Positions 53,915 to 61,498 of a DNA stretch of 64,000 nt are shown here, piece by piece (position 1 is the first letter of the stretch; each line of letters begins with the position of its first letter). Both the position numbers and the translations under genes were made by a program. Source of the DNA: Bacteroidota bacterium (GTDB lineage Bacteria; Bacteroidota; Bacteroidia; Bacteroidales; F082); contig JAERTF010000098.1 of assembly GCA_016845105.1 (NCBI GenBank), positions 1-64,000 on the forward strand, written 5' to 3'. The notes under the pieces are model-generated. The model ran no database searches and had not been told where the DNA came from. It was given only the letters and a program-made list of their open reading frames with translations.

Positions 53915-54997
53915 TTAATCTATTCTTTTGCTGTAATGTTTGGAATTTCCTTGCTCACCATAACCTGGTTTGCAATGGGCCCTTGCAATTAGCTTTTCTA
54001 TTGATATTTTGTTGTCTTCGGCTTCTTCATTTAAGCCAGGTTTATTATCGTAAAGTGAGTATTGCTCACGATAAATTCCGGGTGTAGTATTGGGCATAAG
54101 TATATTTGCACCTGCTTTAAGCGCCATTTCACGTCCTCCATCAACTAATGTTTGCATGGCTGTAGTAGCGGCGATATTGATATCTTTCATCATTATTCGC
54201 AATATTGCAATCATTTTTAGGCTTAAATCAACCCTTGTTTCCTTTGATGGCACAAGTTTTTTGTATTTGTATAATTTTGTGTCAAGATGTTCAATATATG
54301 GTCCCATTCCGCACATATCAATGTTGAAATCACGCATGAAAATTAAATCATTTGCCAAATTTTCTAGGGTTTGAAATGGAAGACCTATCATCACTCCTGT
54401 ACCAGTTTGGTATCCACATTCTTGTAAACTTCTCAATGATTCTAACCTTGTTTCGAAATGATGTTTTTTATTTTTAGGATGAAGCTTATAATACAGATCC
54501 TTATCGGATGATTCAATACGAAGCAAGTATCTGTGTGCACCAGCTGCTTTCCACCGCTTATACGTAACTAAGCTCTGCTCACCACACGAAAGTGTAACTC
54601 CAAGTTTACCTTTTCCGATTTTTGTAATGGAATACAGTATATCCTCGATTGCGGATGTAAATTGCTCGTTTTGTATTTCACCAGTTTGAATAACAACCGA
54701 ACCATAACTGTTATCGTTGATGAAATGAATGGCTTTGGTTACTTCAGTTAGTTCAACCATAAACCTTTCTAGCTTATTATTGGATGCACCTATACCGCAG
54801 TAGTAACAGTTTTTGGTACAATTATTTGTAAGTTCAATTAGTCCACGCAAGTGAACAGTATTGCCAATGTGTTTTTGTTTTACCTCTGCCGCTTTTAAAA
54901 ATAGTAATTCCTTATCCCTACCTTGCGCACCTAACAAGCGAACAATTGAATCTTTATCAAAGTAATTGTTATCTAGTATGTCAGAAAAAGTTCTCAT
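53915..54997 (-). CDS. hydE: [FeFe]-hydrogenase maturase, radical SAM protein HydE
   Basis: Radical SAM enzyme that helps build the dithiomethylamine/iron part of the H-cluster subunit. The SAM cluster motif is CTKNCYYCG (CxxxCxxC) near residues 59-66, followed by the barrel features SYGSVVIQTGE, GVTLSCGEQS, RYLLRIESSD and GVMIGLPFQTLEN typical of HydE/PylB-like proteins. The 360-residue length is normal. It is the last gene of the cluster; the gap to hydF is 72 bases, followed downstream by a clear terminator. The two-gene neighbours hydF and hydG confirm the call. Confidence 0.96.
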   Translation of the reverse strand: MRTFSDILDNNYFDKDSIVRLLGAQGRDKELLFLKAAEVKQKHIGNTVHLRGLIELTNNCTKNCYYCGIGASNNKLERFMVELTEVTKAIHFINDNSYGSVVIQTGEIQNEQFTSAIEDILYSITKIGKGKLGVTLSCGEQSLVTYKRWKAAGAHRYLLRIESSDKDLYYKLHPKNKKHHFETRLESLRSLQECGYQTGTGVMIGLPFQTLENLANDLIFMRDFNIDMCGMGPYIEHLDTKLYKYKKLVPSKETRVDLSLKMIAILRIMMKDINIAATTAMQTLVDGGREMALKAGANILMPNTTPGIYREQYSLYDNKPGLNEEAEDNKISIEKLIARAHCKPGYGEQGNSKHYSKRID

Positions 54998-55069
54998 GGA
55001 TTATCGATAGGAAAATGGAATTTGCTTTTGTTTGTTTTATTCTTTTTGTTCAATTAAATACTTACTGTA

Positions 55070-56284
55070 TTAGTATTGGACTGTTTTTTTCTCAAATGGT
55101 TGTATCGCCCTCCGAAATATTCCATTTATAAATGCAATAGCCATTCCATAATTGGAGACTGGAATCCCTGAGTCAATGGCAGGCTTAAGCCTGTTATTTA
55201 GCTGTTTACGGGTTACAACACAACCACCACATTGAATAACCATGGCATAATCCTTAATATCGTGTTGAAAACTATCCAATCCAGATACAATTTCGAAATC
55301 AATTTTTTTTCCTGTGAACTCTTTAATCCACTTAGGAAGTTTAAATCTTCCTATATCATCACAGCTCACATGATGTGTACATGATTCTAGTATCAGGACT
55401 TTATCACCATCAACAAGTCTTGATATATGCGGAGTCCCTTTCAAGTAGTTTTCAAAGTTTGCTTTCATTCGGGCAAAAACAATACTAAAGCCTGTTAATG
55501 GGACATCTTCAGGAATTACTTTTGATACATAATCAAAAGCCTGAGAGTCAGTTATTGCCAACGATGGTTTAATGCCTAGTTTTAAAAAATCCTCAAGTTC
55601 AGTTTCTCTAACAGTTACACAGATGCAATTATGATCCAATACATCTCTAATTGCCATTTGCTGTGGAAGTATCATTCTACCCTCAGGTGCTTCAGAGTCA
55701 ATGGGAGTTATTAATAATACAATGTCTTTTTTCTGTATTAATCCTTCAAGTAAAGCTGGTTTAACAAATGCTGACTGAGGTATGGTTTCTTTAATAAGGT
55801 TTGTTACATATTCAAGATCAGAAGTAGTTAAAGTGCTAATATTATGAACCTCTTTTCGAGTGATTGATTTTATCGATTTTAACTCATCCTCACAAATAGG
55901 TTCTTTATCAGATTTATTGTGAAATATAAGATAGGGAGTACCTAGTTTATCGAATTCATTTATTAAAGTTGTTTCGAATGACCCGAAATTATTTTCTGCA
56001 ATTAAAAGTACTGCCAGGTCGATGTTGTTAACCATTGCCATGGTTTTACCGATTCGTTTTTTGCCTAATTCTCCAACATCATCAACACCGGCAGTATCAA
56101 TTATAATTACTGGACCTACTCCAAATATTTCAACCGATTTCTTAACAGGATCAGTAGTAGTTCCTGCTAAGTCAGACACAATTGCAACATCCTGACCAGT
56201 AATCATATTAATAAAAGAACTCTTACCATTATTTCTTCTTCCAAAAATTCCAATATGTGGTTTAAGATCCTTTCCTTTTTTCAT
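55070..56284 (-). CDS. hydF: [FeFe]-hydrogenase maturation GTPase HydF
   Basis: Scaffold GTPase on which the di-iron subcluster is assembled and delivered to HydA. I start it at 56284 (MKKGKDLKPHIGIFG), the normal HydF N-terminus; an in-frame ATG at 56377 would overlap hydG. G motifs are GRRNNGKSS, DTAGVDD and HNKSD. The C-terminal cluster domain has CTHH and, about 50 residues later, QCGGC. Family members usually have HCxxC there, so the His ligand position is Gln. Exchangeable ligation at this site is known to vary, so function is likely kept. 52 bases separate it from hydG. Confidence 0.95.
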   Translation of the reverse strand: MKKGKDLKPHIGIFGRRNNGKSSFINMITGQDVAIVSDLAGTTTDPVKKSVEIFGVGPVIIIDTAGVDDVGELGKKRIGKTMAMVNNIDLAVLLIAENNFGSFETTLINEFDKLGTPYLIFHNKSDKEPICEDELKSIKSITRKEVHNISTLTTSDLEYVTNLIKETIPQSAFVKPALLEGLIQKKDIVLLITPIDSEAPEGRMILPQQMAIRDVLDHNCICVTVRETELEDFLKLGIKPSLAITDSQAFDYVSKVIPEDVPLTGFSIVFARMKANFENYLKGTPHISRLVDGDKVLILESCTHHVSCDDIGRFKLPKWIKEFTGKKIDFEIVSGLDSFQHDIKDYAMVIQCGGCVVTRKQLNNRLKPAIDSGIPVSNYGMAIAFINGIFRRAIQPFEKKTVQY

Positions 56285-56336
56285 CCTAGTAATTGTTAGT
56301 TGTTTGTTACTTTTGAAAAAATCATAAATAACATCA

Positions 56337-57764
56337 TTAATAGTATAAGTCGCGTTTACCTTTTTTAATAATCTCAATCTTCATTTTTACTGAAGCCTCA
56401 AGTTTTGGCTCCTTTATATCTCTAATATTTTTATCAATTAGTTTCCATCCCTTGACAGCAGTGTCTTCTTTAGCATAATCCTCAATATATTCTGCCAATG
56501 TAAGTATCGCATTGGGAGTGCAAAAACGTTTAATAAATCCTGGCACAGAGAACTCCATAAAATGTTCACCCGTACGACCTTTTCGGTAGCAAGCCGTGCA
56601 AAATGAAGGAAGGTAGTCTCCATCAAGAAGTTCGTCAATAACTTCACCCAACGAACGATCGTCGTTAATTAAAAATTGTTCTTGATTTAAATCTTGCTTT
56701 TTGTTTTCTTTTTCAGAATATGCTCCCATTTCAATTTTTGTACCAGCATCTATCTGTGAACAACCATATTGTAATACTTCTTTACGAATATGAATAGGCT
56801 CTCTTGCTGTTAAAATCATACCTGTGTATGGCACAGCTAATCTTAGAATGGCAACTATCCTAGTAAATTCTTCATCACTTACAGCAAATTCCGGATCTAC
56901 TTTAAATTCAGCAGCATCCTGTAGCCTGGGGAATGAAATTGTATGAGGACCAACGTTATAGCATGCCTCAAGATGATTAGTATGCCTTACCAATCCCATA
57001 ACATCGAATCTCCAATCTGCAAGACCGAAAAGCACTCCTATACCAACATCGTCAAGTCCTGCCTCTTGTGCTCTGTCGAGGGATACAAGTCGGTTATCAT
57101 ATGCAGCCTTACGACCTCCTTTATGATATTTACTGTAGGCCTCAGGGTCGTAAGTTTCCTGGAATACCTGATAGGTTCCTATTCCAGCATCCTTAACGGT
57201 TTTAAAACCTTCAATGCTTAATGGTGCTGCGTTTATGTTTACCCTACGAATTTCGCCATTTCCGGTTTTAACACCATAAACAGTTTTAACAGTTTTGGCA
57301 ATATATTCAGGATTATACCGAGGATGTTCACCATAAACTAGGATTAGTCTTTTTTGACCGTTATGTTCAAGAGCCTCAACGTTTTTAATTAATTCTTCAT
57401 TGGATAGTGTTTTACGTACAGTGTCTTTATTTGTGGCCTTAAAACCACAATACTCACAATTGTTTTGACATAGATTTCCAACATATAATGGTGCAAACAG
57501 TACAATTCGTTTTCCGTATACTTTTTCTTTAAGCATTCGTGCACCAGATTTTATCATTTCTATTTGTTCAGGCTTATCCGCTCGAATTAGTGTTGCCACT
57601 TCCTCAAGATTTAGTCTTTCTTTACTCAATGACTTTGAAACTATTTCCTGAATACGAGTGTTAGATGGTTTTGCATTGTTAAGATAGTTCCATATTTCTT
57701 CTGTGTCGATATATGGTACCTGAGGCTTATCAGGAATGTTATATTTTTCTGGAGTAAATTTCAT
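56337..57764 (-). CDS. hydG: [FeFe]-hydrogenase maturase, tyrosine lyase HydG
   Basis: Radical SAM enzyme splitting tyrosine to p-cresol, CO and cyanide, giving the Fe(CO)(CN) synthon for the H-cluster. The start at 57764 (MKFTPEKYN) is preferred over the ATG 30 bases upstream, which falls beside the heptamer repeat. The SAM cluster is CQNNCEYCG. The auxiliary cluster motif is at the C-terminus: CTACYRKGRTGEHF followed by a third Cys 22 residues on (FIKRFC). ThiH-like barrel motifs QVFQETYDPEAY and GVLFGLADWRFD are present. At 475 residues it is full length. A 7-nt repeat hairpin lies between it and the preceding kinase gene. Confidence 0.97.
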   Translation of the reverse strand: MKFTPEKYNIPDKPQVPYIDTEEIWNYLNNAKPSNTRIQEIVSKSLSKERLNLEEVATLIRADKPEQIEMIKSGARMLKEKVYGKRIVLFAPLYVGNLCQNNCEYCGFKATNKDTVRKTLSNEELIKNVEALEHNGQKRLILVYGEHPRYNPEYIAKTVKTVYGVKTGNGEIRRVNINAAPLSIEGFKTVKDAGIGTYQVFQETYDPEAYSKYHKGGRKAAYDNRLVSLDRAQEAGLDDVGIGVLFGLADWRFDVMGLVRHTNHLEACYNVGPHTISFPRLQDAAEFKVDPEFAVSDEEFTRIVAILRLAVPYTGMILTAREPIHIRKEVLQYGCSQIDAGTKIEMGAYSEKENKKQDLNQEQFLINDDRSLGEVIDELLDGDYLPSFCTACYRKGRTGEHFMEFSVPGFIKRFCTPNAILTLAEYIEDYAKEDTAVKGWKLIDKNIRDIKEPKLEASVKMKIEIIKKGKRDLYY

Positions 57765-57780
57765 TGTTTTAGATTTTTTG

Positions 57781-57849
57781 GAGTCAAGAATCAAGAATAA
57801 GGAGTCAAGATTTATTTCTTGTATCTTGGCTCTTGCATCTTGGTTCTTG
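57781..57849. repeat. Heptamer repeat hairpin inside the hydrogenase operon
   Basis: Left array 57781-57808: GAGTCAA, GAATCAA, GAATAAG, GAGTCAA. Right array 57815-57849: TTTCTTG, TATCTTG, GCTCTTG, CATCTTG, GTTCTTG. They are reverse complements in pattern and are only a few bases apart, so the transcript could fold a long imperfect stem between the kinase stop and the hydG start. Confidence 0.8.
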
Positions 57850-57869
57850 AACCCTGTATACTGACATTG

Positions 57870-58988
57870 TCAAATAGGTAGAACAACAGTAAAAGTGGTT
57901 CCAAAATTTGGCTTGCTTTTAATGTCGATGTTGCCTTTATACAATTCGACCATTTTCTTTGTAATTGAAAGGCCTAATCCTGTACCACTGATATTCCTGG
58001 TTTCAACTGTTTTTATTCGTGAAAACTCTTCAAATAATTTTGGTATATCTTCTTCACTAATTCCAATACCAGTATCTGAAACAGTTATTGTTATGGCACT
58101 ATCAGATTTTTTTACATAGAAACGAATTTCTCCATTATCTCTATTGTATTTAACTGCATTTGATAGCAAGTTATTAAAGATAATTTCGATCTCATCCGCA
58201 TCTGCATCCATATGTACATTATCATCAATCTCAGAGATAATATTGATATTGTGTTGAATAGCCATGGGCTGGATTGTATCAATTGCCAATTGTGCCATCT
58301 CTCTTAGATCAACACCTTTAAGAATTCTTTTTTTCTTTCCGGATTCAAGACGTGTTAAATCTAGCATGTCAATTATTAAATTGCGCATACTTTTTATTCT
58401 AACAAGTGAGCGGTCAATCATCGACATATAGTCGTTAATGTTTTCTCCAACTTGTTTTTCTTCCATGATTTTAAGATACCCTTCAATGGCGTTTAAAGGA
58501 GATTTTAATTCATGTGATAGTACCGATAGAAACTGGAAGCGTATCTGCTTGCCTTCCTCTTTTAGCCTTGCGGTCATTCTTTTTAAGAATAAATGCTTGC
58601 TAATGTTTTCAATGGAAGACTTTAATTCATCAGGTGTAAACGGTTTTGGTACAAAATTGTAAGCTCCAAAGTTTGTTGCTTTTACTGCAATATCGAGTGA
58701 TGCATATGAGGTAATCATCATTACAGCAGTATCGATTCTCATTTTACTAATTTTTTCCAGTACATCAATTCCTTGAATGCCAGGTAATTTATTGTCGAGA
58801 AGAACAATATCGATATCACCACCTTGAATTTTTTCAAGTGCTATTTCACCTGTCTCAGCTTCTGATATTTCAAAAGAAAAGTCTTCTTCCATAAATGGGA
58901 AGCCGATTGTATAGTTTCTCAATATTCTAACTACACCCGAACGAATTCCAGGTTCATCGTCAACTACTAATACTTTTAACTTTTCCAT
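57870..58988 (-). CDS. Receiver-histidine kinase hybrid
   Basis: A cytoplasmic signalling protein with input by phosphorylation. Residues 1-130 are a receiver domain (DDEPG acidic pocket, phospho-acceptor Asp65 in VLLDNKLPG, switch Lys in PKPFTP). A coiled linker leads to a HisKA dimerisation helix with His159 (FLSVLSHELKSPLNAIEGY) and an HATPase domain (NLLSNAVKYN, DTGIGISEEDIPKLFEEFSR, GTGLGLSI). No membrane segment and no DNA-binding domain. It lies 18 bases after the receiver gene and upstream of hydG. In a relay, the hydrogenase-domain kinase would phosphorylate Asp65 or Asp55 of the neighbouring receiver. That order is inference. Confidence 0.92.
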   Translation of the reverse strand: MEKLKVLVVDDEPGIRSGVVRILRNYTIGFPFMEEDFSFEISEAETGEIALEKIQGGDIDIVLLDNKLPGIQGIDVLEKISKMRIDTAVMMITSYASLDIAVKATNFGAYNFVPKPFTPDELKSSIENISKHLFLKRMTARLKEEGKQIRFQFLSVLSHELKSPLNAIEGYLKIMEEKQVGENINDYMSMIDRSLVRIKSMRNLIIDMLDLTRLESGKKKRILKGVDLREMAQLAIDTIQPMAIQHNINIISEIDDNVHMDADADEIEIIFNNLLSNAVKYNRDNGEIRFYVKKSDSAITITVSDTGIGISEEDIPKLFEEFSRIKTVETRNISGTGLGLSITKKMVELYKGNIDIKSKPNFGTTFTVVLPI

Positions 58989-59006
58989 GACTACTATATA
59001 TTAATA

Positions 59007-59399
59007 TTATAATTTGAGAAGTTTGTTAATTTCTCTGTGTAACTGATCGCTTCTAATTCCTTTTTCAAGATATAAGTCAGCTTTTATCCATTGCCTGTCT
59101 TCAGCAGAATCGAGATTAAAATTTAAACCTGTTTCAGCAGTTACAGCTGTGGCTATAATTACTGGAACATCTGGATAAGCCTTCTTAATTTTATAGCTCA
59201 ATACAAATCCAGCATCCTGGGTTTCCATCATTAGATCCAGTATGGCTAAATCGGGTTTCTTGGCTATAGCTTTTTCTGCCTCGGCTACGCTTTCAGCAGT
59301 AATTACGTTAAATCCAAAGCTCTCAACATGATGTTTCAATTGAAACAAGTAATCTGGATCGTCATCAACAATTAGTACTAATTTTTTTTCCTTCAACAT
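59007..59399 (-). CDS. Stand-alone response-regulator receiver protein
   Basis: A 130-residue single-domain receiver with no output domain. I start it at 59399 (MLKEKKLVLIVDDDPDY); the longer in-frame version starting at 59480 would overlap the kinase gene by 71 bases. The acidic pocket is DDD, the acceptor is Asp55 (LAILDLMMET), and a Lys follows in YLEKGIR. The insertion NFNLDSAEDRQWIKADLY before that Lys resembles receivers found beside other hydrogenase-type operons. It starts 10 bases after the stop of the hydrogenase-kinase gene, so it is probably its partner, passing phosphate on or acting as a sink. Confidence 0.9.
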   Translation of the reverse strand: MLKEKKLVLIVDDDPDYLFQLKHHVESFGFNVITAESVAEAEKAIAKKPDLAILDLMMETQDAGFVLSYKIKKAYPDVPVIIATAVTAETGLNFNLDSAEDRQWIKADLYLEKGIRSDQLHREINKLLKL

Positions 59400-59409
59400 G
59401 ACAGTTTTT

Positions 59410-61401
59410 TTATATAATTGGTTTTTTTGGTAATCGAATTTTAAACTTAGTCCCAGTTTGGCCTTTGTTTTTATCAGCATTCGATTTCACATTAATTTGT
59501 CCTTTATGCATTTTTACAATTCCGTATACTAATGGTAGGCCCATGCCTGTTCCTTTTCCAATAGCTTTTGTTGTGAAAAACGGAGTGAAAATTTTCTCCA
59601 TATTTTCGTTTTTAATACCACATCCTTCGTCTGAAATAATGATACAAAATTCATTGTTTGAGTCTTCTACCTTAATTGTTAAGGTACCACCATTGGGCAT
59701 GGCGTCAATGGCATTTTTCTCTAGGTTTGTCAAAACTTGCATCATTTGATCTTTGTCGACAAATGCCTCTAAAGCTTTATTATCTGAAACAAACTTTGTT
59801 GATATGTTTTCTGGTACTATGATTGACTGCAAACTGTGTTGGCAGAACTCAATAATATTTGTTCTTTCGGGAACAACCTGGTTTTTTCTTGCAAAGTTTA
59901 ATAACCCACCTACGATTTTTTTGCATCTATCAGCCTGTTCAACAATAAGATCAAGATCATCTCTGATTGGGTCACCATCCTTTGATTCATCCTTAAGTAT
60001 ATTGCTATACATTGAAATAACACCAAGCGGATTGTTTAGTTCATGTGCTATTCCTGCTGATAACTGACCCATGTTTGCAAGCTTTTCTGATTGCTTTAAT
60101 GCTTGCTTAGCAGTAGCGAGTTTTTCATTTGAGATATTTAGGTTATTAATGGTTTCATGCATTATCTCAATGGAGTGTGGCAGGCACATTTCATTCTCGG
60201 CAAGTCCGTTTATAATGGCGATTGCATGAGCTCTGCAGGTATCATATCCGCACGCTTTGCAATTAAGGTGATCCATATGATCAAATTTGCCTATACTTTT
60301 AAGTGTTTCTGTTATCTCAATTTCTGATGGCTCGGTAATTCTTCTGTCATCGGGATTAAAGTTGCGTGATAAATCAATGGAGCTATATTCTTCTATTTGC
60401 TTTTCCCATTGTTTAGTATTAAGATTGTTTAGTTTGTTATTAGCGTATTCACTAATTCTATTTCTACGATTTAATCTGCTGCCGTTTTTTGACATGCCGG
60501 GGCCCATTATACAGCCATCACAGCAAAGTAGATTTAGGTGTTTACCTTCAAGATTACCTTTTTCAAATTCATTAATGGCATCCATAAAGTCTTTTTTTCC
60601 ATCAGCAACAATAATATCAGATTCTGTTACATCTGAATGTTTACCCATTGTATTTAATAAACCGTGACTTACTGGAAAAACAGAACCTTTTCCTGAGATA
60701 GGAGGGTCGAAAGAACTTAATTCAACACCTTCAGCAAATATTTTTTTTGAATTAAACATTTGTCTTAATTCTGTAAAAGTTATAGAATTATCTATTTCAT
60801 CTGATTCTCCCTTTTTGGCAATACAAGGCCCAATGAAAACAATCTTGATATTGTCCTTGTATTTCTTCTTTATCACTCGTCCTATTGCAACCATTGGTGA
60901 TACAATTGGGGCAAGATGATTAACCATGTCGGGATGATGTTTTTCAATACAAGCAACAACTGCTGGGCAATCGGAAGAGATATAGGAAGTTGATTTATTC
61001 TTTTCCAGAAGTGACTTATATTCCTGAGCCACTAAATCAGCACCAAATGAAACTTCAACAACCTTGTAAAACCCAAGTTTTCTTAGCATTCCTACAAATT
61101 GTTGATTGTCTTCTATTTCAGTAAATTCAGCTGGAAAGCTTGGAGCAACTGCAGCAACTACTTTTTCGTCACCTTCCAATGACGCTTCAACTTTTGATAT
61201 TTGCTTGCTAAATGTTTTCGCACCCTGACTGCAAATATTAACACAATTACCACATGCAATGCATCTTTCGGGCATAACCTCAGCCTGTCCGTTTACTATT
61301 TTAATTGCCTTAACCGGACATTCTCTTACACATGTATAGCAAACGCGGCAGCGATCCTTAACAGTGTAAACTAATATTTCTTCCAGGTTTAAATAGTTCA
61401 T
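59410..61401 (-). CDS. [FeFe]-hydrogenase-like domain fused to histidine kinase (HydS group C1-like sensor)
   Basis: Probably a cytoplasmic H2 or redox sensor. With the start at 61401 (663 aa) it has a 2x[4Fe-4S] ferredoxin domain (Cys18, 21, 24, 28 and 47, 50, 53, 57). A hydrogenase large-domain follows with cluster Cys145 (SSDCPA), Cys193 (GPCIAKKGE), Cys293 and Cys297 (LCCDGCIMGPG). A further [4Fe-4S] motif (Cys381, 384, 389, 406), a short coiled coil and a kinase with His453 (IAHELNNPLG), Asn563 and the glycine boxes complete it. The proton-transfer Cys of catalytic HydA is Asp144 here, which argues against turnover. No PAS domain is evident. Start 61446 is an alternative that adds 15 residues. 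Confidence 0.9.
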   Translation of the reverse strand: MNYLNLEEILVYTVKDRCRVCYTCVRECPVKAIKIVNGQAEVMPERCIACGNCVNICSQGAKTFSKQISKVEASLEGDEKVVAAVAPSFPAEFTEIEDNQQFVGMLRKLGFYKVVEVSFGADLVAQEYKSLLEKNKSTSYISSDCPAVVACIEKHHPDMVNHLAPIVSPMVAIGRVIKKKYKDNIKIVFIGPCIAKKGESDEIDNSITFTELRQMFNSKKIFAEGVELSSFDPPISGKGSVFPVSHGLLNTMGKHSDVTESDIIVADGKKDFMDAINEFEKGNLEGKHLNLLCCDGCIMGPGMSKNGSRLNRRNRISEYANNKLNNLNTKQWEKQIEEYSSIDLSRNFNPDDRRITEPSEIEITETLKSIGKFDHMDHLNCKACGYDTCRAHAIAIINGLAENEMCLPHSIEIMHETINNLNISNEKLATAKQALKQSEKLANMGQLSAGIAHELNNPLGVISMYSNILKDESKDGDPIRDDLDLIVEQADRCKKIVGGLLNFARKNQVVPERTNIIEFCQHSLQSIIVPENISTKFVSDNKALEAFVDKDQMMQVLTNLEKNAIDAMPNGGTLTIKVEDSNNEFCIIISDEGCGIKNENMEKIFTPFFTTKAIGKGTGMGLPLVYGIVKMHKGQINVKSNADKNKGQTGTKFKIRLPKKPII

Positions 61402-61498
61402 TGCAGTAGTATTTGAGGGTTTTAGAAGGGAAAGGCTTATGACCAATAAGAGTTAACTAATTCATTAAAACCGCTCCTCTCCCTTCATATTCCCAAGC

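Noticed and set aside
57781-57849. Heptamer hairpin as a Rho-independent terminator
   Set aside because: The stem is imperfect and AT-rich, it lacks a 3' U-run, and it lies between co-directional operon genes.
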